Source: an uncultured Lachnospiraceae bacterium
GTDB lineage: Bacteria; Bacillota; Clostridia; Lachnospirales; Lachnospiraceae
DNA length: 7,558 nucleotides
Direction of reading: 5' to 3'
Assembly: GCA_947177465.1 (NCBI GenBank)
Contig: CAMWUP010000095.1
Span: 1 to 7,558, forward strand
Positions 1 through 6,630 of the stretch are shown piece by piece. A program made the position numbers and the translations under genes. Position 1 is the first letter of the stretch. The number at the start of each line of letters is the position of its first letter. The notes below the pieces were generated by a model. That model was not told where the DNA came from. It worked only from the letters and a program-made list of their open reading frames with translations, and did no database searches.

Positions 1-66
1 GGCAGAAAGATCGGAAATCGTTCGATCCAGCTCGGCTCCATCATTATAATCCTTAATATATTTCAT
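1..66 (-). CDS. Partial CDS, N-terminal 22 residues of an unidentified protein
   Basis: The reading frame opens at an ATG at 66-64 and runs without a stop to the left edge, giving 22 residues that begin MKYIKDYNDG. The start is well supported. A GGAGG lies seven bases upstream (73-77), inside the last codons of the preceding gene. Only one base separates the TAA of that gene from this ATG, so the two are almost certainly co-transcribed and translationally coupled. The visible segment is hydrophilic, with no signal peptide or membrane helix, which suggests a cytoplasmic protein. It is too short for a family assignment. Its opening loosely recalls other clostridial proteins that begin MKYIKD, but the similarity stops there and I assign no function. 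Confidence 0.7.
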   Translation of the reverse strand, partial: MKYIKDYNDGAELDRTISDLSA

Positions 67-67
67 T

Positions 68-1387
68 TTAATCCTCCGTCCCCAGTGTAATCTCCATCTC
101 CATCTCACGATAACTGTTCTGTGAAAGCCTCTGCACCGTTACTTTTACCGTCGTGCCTGCCTCCAGCCGCAGCAAAGTCGCCGTATAGTTATTAAAATTT
201 TCAATACTGCTGTCTCCGATTTCCACAATCACGTCTCCACGCTGAATCCCTGCAAGCATGGCGGGAGAATTCATCTCAACCTCTCTCACGTAAGCGCCAA
301 AGGGAACACCCATCTCCTGATTCGCTTCCGTCGTGACGTCCATGCCGCTGATACCCATGTAAACAGGTTCTTTGCCATTTGACATATTTTCTATCAGCTT
401 GCGAAGCTCCGAGATACCAATTGCCGTCACCGCATTTTTCATATCCGCATCCACTCTGTCGCTTGTGATAATGCCGACTATCTGTCCCTGCATATTGAAC
501 AGCACGCCCTCGGAGTCCGGACTGCCGTATATATCCGTAGTCAGCAGCTTATAATTAGCGTCAACGCGGCTCATAATACTTCCCGAAGCCGCAATCATAC
601 CGTAACCCGCAGAACCGACCATCCCCATGGGAGCGCCCAGCGCCACCACTGGAATTCCTACCAGATTCCGCAGATTAGAAGAGCCCAAGGTTGCTTTCTG
701 CACCAGTTCTTTGGTCTCTTCCGGAATATCTGACAGCTCCACCGAAATAATCGCCAGCCCCGTCTGTTTATCCTCCTGCTTTAACACGGCTTCCGCCTGT
801 GTCCCGTCGGAAAATGTTACTCTGATACTCTCTGCCTGTTTTATCGTTTCTCTGTCTGTCAGAATTAAATATTCCCTGCCGTTGCTTTCCACTACCACGC
901 CATAGGTCTGCACTTCACTTTCATAGGTATCATTCAGCCAGTCCACATCAGAGGTCACACCGGTAACAGTCACCATGGAGCGGGAAAGCTCCGCCGTATA
1001 AGCTGACATCGCGCTATAAAGCTGTATATAATGCTTCTCATCCAGCCGTATGTTATCCAGGATTTTCTGAATCTGTTCCCCATCCAGAATCACGGATTCC
1101 ACCGCTTCCTGCAGAGAAGGCGGCTCTTCCTCAACCAGCATATCCTCAGGGTCCATTTCCTCCGACTCTTCAGGAAATACCACTGTCTGCGGCTTCTCTT
1201 CGGGGGACAGCCAGTTGCTGAAAACCGGTTCCAGAATCAGAAAGGTAAGACAGGCAATCAGCCCAAAAATAACTGCCATAGCAGCGGTAGTCACCGTCCT
1301 GCGCAGCAGCTTTTTCTTATTAATCGGCCGCTCTTTGATTTTCTCTATCATAAAATCAGATTGCTGATTCTGTCTGGAATCCTGCAT
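68..1387 (-). CDS. Membrane-anchored S1C (HtrA/DegP-like) trypsin-fold + PDZ protein, probably a pseudoprotease
   Basis: This 439-residue protein has the HtrA layout. It has a short basic cytoplasmic N-terminus, one membrane helix at about residues 32-52, an acidic linker (about 62-90, rich in Glu and Pro), a trypsin-like domain at about 135-335 and a C-terminal PDZ domain at about 343-437. The domain lies outside the membrane. The S1C landmarks can be aligned by eye, but the triad is broken. The LTNHVV histidine motif reads LTDRETI (Arg179 in place of His). The TDLAVL aspartate motif reads TGLAII (Gly210 in place of Asp). The GNSGGPL serine motif reads PDSEGVL (Ser292 kept, the following Gly changed to Glu). 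The family fold is clear, but proteolysis is doubtful. A sensing, scaffold or peptide-binding role through the PDZ domain is an inference. The ATG at 1387 has GGAGG ten bases upstream (1398-1402) and lies about 75 nt from a good promoter; an internal Met at residue 13 is the alternative start. The next gene begins one base after the stop. Confidence 0.85.
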   Translation of the reverse strand: MQDSRQNQQSDFMIEKIKERPINKKKLLRRTVTTAAMAVIFGLIACLTFLILEPVFSNWLSPEEKPQTVVFPEESEEMDPEDMLVEEEPPSLQEAVESVILDGEQIQKILDNIRLDEKHYIQLYSAMSAYTAELSRSMVTVTGVTSDVDWLNDTYESEVQTYGVVVESNGREYLILTDRETIKQAESIRVTFSDGTQAEAVLKQEDKQTGLAIISVELSDIPEETKELVQKATLGSSNLRNLVGIPVVALGAPMGMVGSAGYGMIAASGSIMSRVDANYKLLTTDIYGSPDSEGVLFNMQGQIVGIITSDRVDADMKNAVTAIGISELRKLIENMSNGKEPVYMGISGMDVTTEANQEMGVPFGAYVREVEMNSPAMLAGIQRGDVIVEIGDSSIENFNNYTATLLRLEAGTTVKVTVQRLSQNSYREMEMEITLGTED

Positions 1388-1428
1388 ATTGGCAATTCCT
1401 CCATTCTTGCTTCCATCTCCTTGGCAGA

Positions 1429-1452
1429 CATTTCAACAGGAAAGCTGAAATG
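1429..1452 (-). promoter_or_regulatory. 5'-leader stem-loop of the S1C-like gene
   Basis: In the minus-strand leader, CATTTCAGC pairs with GTTGAAATG to give a 9-bp stem (one G-U pair) around a six-base loop UUUCCU. It starts about ten bases after the predicted transcript start. It is not followed by a U-tract, so it is not a terminator. It could protect the 5' end of the mRNA. The pyrimidine loop is complementary over five bases to the AGGAA inside the ribosome binding site (1396-1400), so a loop-SD interaction is possible but unproven. Confidence 0.45.
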
Positions 1453-1468
1453 CGTCGTTCTGCCCTAT

Positions 1469-1497
1469 AGTATATCTGATAGTGAAAAAATTGTAAA
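1469..1497 (-). promoter_or_regulatory. Sigma-A-type promoter for the S1C-like gene
   Basis: On the minus strand a -35 box TTTACA (1492-1497) is followed by exactly 17 bases and a -10 box TATACT (1469-1474). Both hexamers match the consensus at five of six positions. The predicted start is near 1462, giving a leader of about 75 nt. The -35 box sits inside the U-rich tail of the terminator of the upstream gene, so termination and re-initiation share the same bases. Confidence 0.7.
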
Positions 1498-1545
1498 GAA
1501 AAGAACCGCCGCACCAGCCGAATTCTCAGCCGGACGGCAGTTCTT
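1486..1545 (-). terminator. Intrinsic terminator of the 72-residue protein gene
   Basis: On the minus strand AAGAACTGCCG (1535-1545) pairs with CGGCGGTTCTT (1501-1511) to form an 11-bp stem with one G-U pair. The inner arm CCGGCT/GGCTGG can extend it. The stem is followed directly by a T-rich run (TTCTTTACAATTTTTT). Read on the plus strand there is no T-run after the stem, so it works in the minus direction only. It lies about 35 bases after the stop of the small gene. Confidence 0.85.
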
Positions 1546-1577
1546 AAAAAATCATCCCCTGCTTTAAAGCCATCCTG

Positions 1578-1796
1578 TTAAAACAGCTTTTTAATGGATT
1601 CGGCAACGCCGGAAAGCTTATCGACAGATATCTTTCCTTTCACACCCTCCACTACCTTTTCTACCACGTCATCGGGTAAATCCACGCCAAGCAAATCCTC
1701 CACCGTCTTAGTCGGATTCTTTTGGAACTTTTCCATAAGAGACTTATCCTTTGTAACCTTTTCGACAATTCCTTCAATCTTTTCTTTGATATCCAT
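1578..1796 (-). CDS. Small charged helical protein, 72 residues, function unknown
   Basis: The frame encodes MDIKEKIEGIVEKV... and ends in ...VAESIKKLF. It is rich in Lys, Glu, Asp and Val, has no Cys or Trp, and has no signal peptide or membrane helix. It looks like two or three amphipathic helices around a central LGVDLPDD turn (about residues 37-44). That turn, preceded by a run of the type LMEKFQKNPTKTVEDL, resembles the leader-like nitrile hydratase/Nif11 type of peptide, where a similar 'fxxdPxxxLxxlGvxlP' pattern occurs. However, there is no recognisable core peptide and no maturation enzyme nearby. Start choice: the open frame extends to a GTG at 1805, but the AAAGGTGG motif overlaps that codon and sits five bases before the ATG at 1796. 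The ATG is therefore preferred. The gene has its own promoter (1860-1888) and its own terminator, so it is a single-gene unit. I recognise similar small proteins as common but uncharacterised in Clostridia. Confidence 0.8.
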   Translation of the reverse strand: MDIKEKIEGIVEKVTKDKSLMEKFQKNPTKTVEDLLGVDLPDDVVEKVVEGVKGKISVDKLSGVAESIKKLF

Positions 1797-1859
1797 GTTG
1801 ACCACCTTTCTGCCATATCCACAGGAATACGGCCGCTGCGTTAAATCATGTCGTTTTTA

Positions 1860-1888
1860 ATTTTACGATGAAACAACAAAAATTGCAA
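1860..1888 (-). promoter_or_regulatory. Sigma-A-type promoter for the 72-residue protein gene
   Basis: On the minus strand TTGCAA (1883-1888) is followed by 17 bases and TAAAAT (1860-1865). The predicted start is near 1853, giving a leader of about 57 nt to the ATG at 1796. I see no convincing intrinsic terminator between the end of the heptad-repeat gene (1919) and this promoter. Some read-through from the upstream operon into the small gene is therefore possible. Confidence 0.6.
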
Positions 1889-1918
1889 GAACCGGCAGTC
1901 ATATATCCCAAAATATCT

Positions 1919-3892
1919 TTAGCGGATTTCCGATGTTTTATAAATAAATTTTACAGTTCCGTCCAAAACACCGTTCTCGTTTGTATAGGAATTGTAGCTT
2001 CGTGAAACCTGTGTCATTGCCTGCATCCTGGCAAGCAGCTCCTCGTAATTCCCGTCAAGCGCTTCCGTCAGCTTGCTGATTCCTTCTTCATTGAAGGTGG
2101 TCAGACCATCCCGAAGCTCCATCGCACCCTTCTTCAAGCGGGAAACGCCGTCTATCAATGCCTCGCTGCCGTCGGCAAGCGTATCCATGCCCTCCCTTAA
2201 GGTTACTGCGCCTTCGTTTAAGGATTCCGCACCGGCTGCAAGCTGTTCCGCGCCGACACTGAGCTGCGCTGCACCGTTTCCTGCCTGCACGACGCCGTTT
2301 GTATAAGCAATTAACCCCTGATAAAAAGCATTATAGCTGTCAAGCTGCGCTTTCAATGCTGCAATTTTGCCTGCACCTTCATTGACACGGTTCGCTGCAT
2401 TTGCCGTCTCTTCCGTGATTTTATTCACAATATCAGGAGACTGCATATTCTGTTCAATCAGCTGCTTTTCCTGTGCTGCGACAGCCGCTTCTATCGTCTG
2501 TTTTATCTGCTCACTCTGCATCTGCGCTTCTACCGTGCTGTCTATACCTGCAACTGCCTGCTTCTGCTCCTCCGCTGCGGCATCTCCTGCTGCCACAATT
2601 GCATTATACTGGTCCTCGCTAAGGCCCGCCGCCTGCAGCACACCGGCAAATACCTGCTTTTGTACCTCCTGTGTAACACCTGCCCTGATTGCCGCTTCGT
2701 TTTTCTTCACTTCTGCAGCAACCGCATTGTAAACTGCCGAATAAACCTGACTGCTGACCGCATCCGGATTCATGGAGGAGGTAAGACCGCCCAAAACCTG
2801 ACTGTAATTGTCGATTGTCAAGGCCGGAACGTTCACGCCGCTTGCCGCAAGCTGTTTATTGGCTTCCCCAAGCAACGTATTAAATACCTGTGCCGCTCCG
2901 TTTACCAGTTCGTCATTTTTTGAAGACAAGGTATTTAAACCGTTTGTCAGGTTTATCGCACCGTCACGCAGGCTGTTTACGCCGTCACGCAGGGCTGCAG
3001 AACCCTCTGACAACTGTGCCGCACCTGCCTGCAGAGCCGAAATACCCTTCTGCAAATCGCCGGATTTTTCATAAAGCTCTGTCAGACCGTTGTACAGGGC
3101 GGCGGAACCATCCATCAAAGCTTCCATCGCTTCCGTCATTTCGTCCATTGCTTCCCTTAAATCGTCCAGCGCGGTAACATCGTCCACATTGATATCGCTG
3201 AAAATTTCATTTGTGGCAATGGAATAAATACCGTCAAAAACAAAATCCATTACATCAGCCTCTATTTCCACATAATCGGCCGGTCCGTCCTCCAGCTTCA
3301 AGTCTTCTGCAAGCCCCGGAAATGCGATTCCGGCTACAATGCATCGGCTGCCATCATCAACAACCCTGCCTGACGACACTGTCACATTTTGAAAATGTGC
3401 ACCGTCCAGTATTGTACCGGCAGCAACGGCAAAGGGCACATATATTTTTTCTTTCCCGCCCTGCACCTCTGCCATCTCATACCGGTTTACAATATAGGTA
3501 CAACGGATTACCACATGCCCGCTTTTGCCGGCCAGTTCCTCTGCCGAAATTTCTTTTCCATCCAGCATATAGCTTATTTCCATGGAGAGCGGCAGCTTGT
3601 TTTCCTCACTTTGCGCCTCTTCTGTCAGTTCCTCCCCATCGCTTACGATGACCTTCTCCACATCTCCGCCCGCTCCGGCAATCACATATATGGTTTCCCC
3701 GATAGCGCCCTCTTCTTCTCCCACAGGCTGCCATACATTCTTTACACTATCCGCCAGACGGTCCTTTGCTTCTGAATCGGCGCTATTATTTATGTTTGCT
3801 GCATGTACATTCACTCCCATTGCACCTGCCGCCACCACTACCGACAGCAAAAGGGCACTTGTTTTTACCATTTTCTTATTGACATTCCACAT
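1919..3892 (-). CDS. Secreted XXXLXXG heptad-repeat protein (YhgE/Pip-like rod), partner of the MMPL transporter
   Basis: This is a 657-residue exported protein. A signal peptide covers about residues 1-31, with likely cleavage after VHA. A beta-rich N-terminal domain (about 60-235) contains the only two cysteines of the protein, C131 and C184, a possible disulfide pair. Block 1 of glycine heptads follows (G262-G332). Next is a long Ala/Gln/Glu-rich coiled-coil-like segment (about 376-520), then block 2 of heptads (G533-G596) and a short C-terminal tail. The repeat matches the XXXLXXG pattern known from YhgE/Pip, YueB and EsaA-type surface proteins. Unlike those, no membrane helix follows the signal peptide, so the protein is probably free outside the membrane or held by its partner. 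Its ATG overlaps the end of the transporter gene by 17 nt, with AAGGAAG upstream, which implies coupled translation. The likely role, by inference, is a rod that extends or guides the exporter through the cell wall. Function is not established. Confidence 0.85.
   Translation of the reverse strand: MWNVNKKMVKTSALLLSVVVAAGAMGVNVHAANINNSADSEAKDRLADSVKNVWQPVGEEEGAIGETIYVIAGAGGDVEKVIVSDGEELTEEAQSEENKLPLSMEISYMLDGKEISAEELAGKSGHVVIRCTYIVNRYEMAEVQGGKEKIYVPFAVAAGTILDGAHFQNVTVSSGRVVDDGSRCIVAGIAFPGLAEDLKLEDGPADYVEIEADVMDFVFDGIYSIATNEIFSDINVDDVTALDDLREAMDEMTEAMEALMDGSAALYNGLTELYEKSGDLQKGISALQAGAAQLSEGSAALRDGVNSLRDGAINLTNGLNTLSSKNDELVNGAAQVFNTLLGEANKQLAASGVNVPALTIDNYSQVLGGLTSSMNPDAVSSQVYSAVYNAVAAEVKKNEAAIRAGVTQEVQKQVFAGVLQAAGLSEDQYNAIVAAGDAAAEEQKQAVAGIDSTVEAQMQSEQIKQTIEAAVAAQEKQLIEQNMQSPDIVNKITEETANAANRVNEGAGKIAALKAQLDSYNAFYQGLIAYTNGVVQAGNGAAQLSVGAEQLAAGAESLNEGAVTLREGMDTLADGSEALIDGVSRLKKGAMELRDGLTTFNEEGISKLTEALDGNYEELLARMQAMTQVSRSYNSYTNENGVLDGTVKFIYKTSEIR
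2105..2296 (-). repeat. Heptad glycine repeat block 2 (protein-level, 21-nt period)
   Basis: Codons for residues 533-596 of the heptad protein place a glycine at every seventh position ten times without interruption (533, 540, 547, 554, 561, 568, 575, 582, 589, 596). Leu or a similar residue usually sits three before the Gly. At DNA level this gives a degenerate 21-base period. It is coding structure, not a CRISPR array or satellite. Confidence 0.85.
2897..3109 (-). repeat. Heptad glycine repeat block 1 (protein-level, 21-nt period)
   Basis: Codons for residues 262-332 carry glycines in the same seven-residue phase at 262, 269, 283, 290, 297, 304, 311, 318 and 332. Two positions are missed (276 and 325, both Lys). 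Two copies are nearly identical in DNA: CCGTCACGCAGG occurs at 2961-2972 and again at 2982-2993, exactly 21 bases apart. This points to recent local duplication of a repeat unit. Confidence 0.85.
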
Positions 3893-5975
3893 ATACTTTA
3901 CGCTTCCTTTCTCTTTTTACAAATCCTATACTCGTTGCACAAATGATTTTATCAAACAGCATAAACATGGCGGGTAGTATTAAAATGACGCTGAACATAC
4001 TGACAACCGCGCCTCTTGCCATCAGGCTGCACAGTGAGCTGATAATATCTACATCGGAGTAGAGCGCCACACCGAAGGTTGCGGAGAACAGCCCCATTGC
4101 ACTGACAATAATCGAGGGCACCGATACCTTCAGTGCATTTCCGACCGCTGTTTTTTTGTCCTGTCCCTCGTATCTTTCACTCTTATAGCGGGTCGTCATC
4201 AAAATAGCGTAATCCACCGTCGCGCCCAGCTGAATGGTGCTGATACAGATGGGAGCAATAAACGGAAGCGACGTTCCCGTATAATGTGCCAGTCCGAGGT
4301 TGATAAAAATAGAAAATTCAATGACCGCCACAAGGATAAACGGCAGTGTAATACTTTTTTCCACCAGCGCAATAATAATAAAGATAGCTATGATGGAAAC
4401 CGCATTGACCACCTTAAAATCATTGTCCGTTATTTCAATCAGGTCTTTGGTACAGGGCGCCTCGCCAATCAACATACCTGCAGGGTCATATCTTTTCAGG
4501 ATAACATTCAACTCTGCTATCTGCGCATTTACCTCATCACTGGCAGTCTTATACTCGGAATTAACCAGCAGAAGCTCCCATTTATCACTTTTTAACACAC
4601 TGCTGACGGACTGCGGAATCATTTCCTCAGGTACCAGCGAGCCGACCACCGATTCCATGCCAAGCGCATACTTTACGCCGTCCACTTCTTCCATTTCTGC
4701 CAGCATCTGCCGCACCTCCTGCGCCGGCACGCTTGTATTTACCAGTACCATGTGGGTCGCTCCCACGCCGAAGCTTTCCTGAAGCTTTGTGTTTGCAATC
4801 ACATATTCCATATCCTCCGGCAGACTGTCACCCAAGTCATAATAGACTTCCTTGTTGGTTTTGCTGTAGCCGATATAAGCCGGCGCCAGTATCACGAGAA
4901 ACAATACGATAAATATCCAGAACCTTCCTGTTACAAATTCCGCCAGCTTTTGGGCCTGCGGTATCAGCGACTTATGATGAGTTTTGTTTAAAAGCTTATC
5001 CAGCGCCAGTATCATTGCCGGAAGCGTGGTCACACAGCCGATAACACCAATCACCACGCCCTTCGCCATCACGACGCCTAAGTCCATGCCCAGCGTATAA
5101 CTCATAAAACACAGAGCGATAAATCCTGCAACTGTAGTAATGGAGCTTCCCACCACGGAAGAAACCGTTTTATCGATTGCCTCCGCCATCGCTGCTTTAT
5201 TATCCTGACAATAATTTTTCTGTTCCTCGTAGCTGTGCCACAAAAAGATGGAATAGTCCATCGTGACGGCAAGCTGCAAGACTGCGGAGAGCGCCTTTGT
5301 CAAATAGGAAATTTCACCCAAAAAGTAATTGGTTCCCATGTTCAGTAAAATTGCCATTCCAATGCTTATCAAAAATACAAACGGAATAATCCAGTTGTTC
5401 ATAAACAGCATCATGGCGATGCAGGCAAGCAGGACCGCCAGCCCTACATAAAGAGGCTCCTCTTTTTCACACAAATCCCTTAAATCCGTAACCATGGCGG
5501 ACATTCCCGCGACCAAACACTGCTTTCCTGCAATGCTTCGGATATGGCTGATTGCCTCCATCGTATCGTCCTCAGAGGTCGTGGTATCAAAGAAAACTGC
5601 CAGAAGTGTGGCATTGCCTGCGTTAAATGCTTTATAATATTTATCCGGCAAAAGCTCCATCGGCACGGATATATCCATCAGGCTGTCATACCAAAGCACA
5701 GTATCCACATGCTCCACTTCCTCCATGGAAGCCTTGAGCGCTGCCACTTCCTTCGGCTTCATGTCTTCCATGATAATAAAAGAAAACGCACCCTTGCCAA
5801 AATCCTCCATTAAAATATCCTGCCCAATTACCGTATCGATGTCCTTTGGCAGATACGTCAGCATATCATAATTGATTCTGGTGCTTTCCATTCCGATAAC
5901 AGAAGGTATCAGCAGAAGCACCGCAAAAATCAAAATCGGTATCCGGTATTTTACAACCGCTTTTCCAAATTTCAT
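3876..5975 (-). CDS. MMPL/RND-superfamily transporter (proton-driven export of lipids or hydrophobic compounds)
   Basis: This 699-residue integral membrane protein has the duplicated MMPL plan. Helix 1 (about 11-28) is followed by an extracytoplasmic domain (29-175) and five helices (about 176-325). Helix 7 (about 352-369), a second outer domain (370-520) and five more helices (about 522-674) complete the repeat. Each half carries the Asp-Tyr pair of the proton relay in its helix bundle: D240-Y241 in LAVTMDYSIFL and D588-Y589 in LGATVDYAILM. This matches the DY pairs known from MmpL3-type proteins and suggests an active transporter. The size suits Firmicute MMPL proteins of the YdfJ/YdgH type. 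The start is the ATG at 5975, which overlaps the stop of the upstream gene as ATGA and has GGAAAGGAAG just upstream. The frame stays open to 6161, but that extension has no family character and lies over another gene. Substrate is unknown. TetR control and the heptad-rod partner suggest envelope or stress-related export. Confidence 0.9.
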   Translation of the reverse strand: MKFGKAVVKYRIPILIFAVLLLIPSVIGMESTRINYDMLTYLPKDIDTVIGQDILMEDFGKGAFSFIIMEDMKPKEVAALKASMEEVEHVDTVLWYDSLMDISVPMELLPDKYYKAFNAGNATLLAVFFDTTTSEDDTMEAISHIRSIAGKQCLVAGMSAMVTDLRDLCEKEEPLYVGLAVLLACIAMMLFMNNWIIPFVFLISIGMAILLNMGTNYFLGEISYLTKALSAVLQLAVTMDYSIFLWHSYEEQKNYCQDNKAAMAEAIDKTVSSVVGSSITTVAGFIALCFMSYTLGMDLGVVMAKGVVIGVIGCVTTLPAMILALDKLLNKTHHKSLIPQAQKLAEFVTGRFWIFIVLFLVILAPAYIGYSKTNKEVYYDLGDSLPEDMEYVIANTKLQESFGVGATHMVLVNTSVPAQEVRQMLAEMEEVDGVKYALGMESVVGSLVPEEMIPQSVSSVLKSDKWELLLVNSEYKTASDEVNAQIAELNVILKRYDPAGMLIGEAPCTKDLIEITDNDFKVVNAVSIIAIFIIIALVEKSITLPFILVAVIEFSIFINLGLAHYTGTSLPFIAPICISTIQLGATVDYAILMTTRYKSERYEGQDKKTAVGNALKVSVPSIIVSAMGLFSATFGVALYSDVDIISSLCSLMARGAVVSMFSVILILPAMFMLFDKIICATSIGFVKRERKRKVYVECQ

Positions 5976-6535
5976 GTTCTCTCTCTTCCTTTCCCAAAGC
6001 TTTTGACTGCGCAGACGGCAACACTTAAGTTCAACGCGCCGTCTAAAATAAAGGCGCTGCCTGCTGCCATCACCATATTTTCCTCGCGAACAGCCGGATA
6101 AAAAATAAGCAGAACACCCAAAATACTTGCCAGTAGCGCAAGGCCTCCGATCATCCACCACAGCCTTATCCCGAATCTTTTCGCATCCACCGCTGTCTGC
6201 AGCTTTAAAAGCCCGTCCGCCAGTACCAGGATTCCGAAAAGCTGCTCAAAATGGTGCGGGCTGCCGCTATCCTTTATCAGCATCAGAAGCCCGATTACCA
6301 CTACAAACAGTCCCATGGCAAAATCAAACTGAAACGCAAGCTGATACATATCCTTAGAAAAATAACCCATCAGCTTGACAGCGCCGCACACAAGAAACAG
6401 ACCGCCGCAGGCATTTGCCAGAGTGACCGCAGACACTTTCCTGTAAAACATCAGGAATACTCCCACCATACAGAACACTGCTGAAATCAAAATATATCCT
6501 ATTTTGGCAATACGCACGGTTTTTGTGATATTCAT
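5972..6535 (-). CDS. DUF308/HdeD-like six-helix membrane protein
   Basis: This 187-residue protein is almost entirely membrane helices, at about residues 12-31, 37-57, 67-87, 95-113, 124-146 and 153-176, with short connecting loops. Small-residue motifs such as ANACGGLFLVCGAVKL and GILVLADGLLKL recur with similar spacing, as in the DUF308/HdeD family, where helix pairs are repeated. HdeD itself is linked to acid stress in enterobacteria; the role of the Firmicute relatives is not known. The gene is first in a three-gene operon, directly after a promoter, with a strong AAAGGAGG twelve bases before the ATG. Its TGA overlaps the transporter ATG by four bases (ATGA). The tail GKGRERT is basic and probably cytoplasmic. 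An accessory or chaperone role for the transporter is inference from this coupling. Confidence 0.8.
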   Translation of the reverse strand: MNITKTVRIAKIGYILISAVFCMVGVFLMFYRKVSAVTLANACGGLFLVCGAVKLMGYFSKDMYQLAFQFDFAMGLFVVVIGLLMLIKDSGSPHHFEQLFGILVLADGLLKLQTAVDAKRFGIRLWWMIGGLALLASILGVLLIFYPAVREENMVMAAGSAFILDGALNLSVAVCAVKSFGKGRERT

Positions 6536-6561
6536 ACTTTTCTTCGCCTCCTTTGCCCTCT

Positions 6562-6590
6562 ATTCTAACTGTCCTTTTTCCTCTTGAAAA
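6562..6590 (-). promoter_or_regulatory. Promoter of the DUF308-MMPL-heptad operon
   Basis: On the minus strand TTTTCA (6585-6590), 17 bases, then TAGAAT (6562-6567) form a plausible sigma-A promoter. The -10 box is good and the -35 box is weak. The predicted start is near 6555, about 20 bases before the DUF308 gene. It lies directly after the terminator of the regulator gene, so the operon can be switched independently of tetR. A weak -35 box suits a repressible promoter. Confidence 0.5.
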
Positions 6591-6596
6591 CAGACA

Positions 6597-6630
6597 ACAA
6601 AAAGGCGGTGTACAAAATTCGTACACCGCC
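6597..6630 (-). terminator. Intrinsic terminator of the TetR-family gene
   Basis: A perfect 10-bp inverted repeat, GGCGGTGTAC (6604-6613) and GTACACCGCC (6621-6630), has a seven-base loop. On the minus strand it is followed at once by TTTTTGTTGT. This is a textbook intrinsic terminator in the minus direction and has no T-tail on the plus strand. It lies 46 bases after the tetR stop. Confidence 0.9.

Noticed and set aside
1031..1567. Plus-strand open frame of 178 codons
   Set aside because: It is antisense to the S1C-like gene, crosses its promoter and the upstream terminator, and shows no recognisable domain.
1797..1805. GTG start three codons upstream for the 72-residue protein
   Set aside because: The GTG lies within the AAAGGTGG motif that serves the ATG at 1796, and it has no RBS of its own at a proper distance.
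1806..1918. Expected terminator after the exporter operon
   Set aside because: I looked for a stem followed by a T-run on the minus strand after 1919 and found only weak AT-rich pairing, so none is annotated.
2367..2732. Plus-strand open frame of 121 codons
   Set aside because: It is antisense to the Ala/Gln-rich part of the heptad gene. Its Ala/Ser/Cys-rich composition is what the reverse complement of that coding sequence gives, and there is no RBS.
2105..3109. Possible CRISPR or satellite array from the 21-base periodicity
   Set aside because: The period equals seven codons, the repeats are degenerate at DNA level, and they match the XXXLXXG protein pattern. There are no spacers.
3211..3651. 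Plus-strand open frame of 146 codons
   Set aside because: It is antisense to the N-terminal domain of the heptad protein, with His/Pro/Arg-rich low-complexity content and no family features.
5976..6161. N-terminal extension of the MMPL reading frame by 62 codons
   Set aside because: It lies wholly over the DUF308-like gene, is Arg/Cys-rich without family character, and the ATG at 5975 has both an RBS and an ATGA overlap with the upstream stop.
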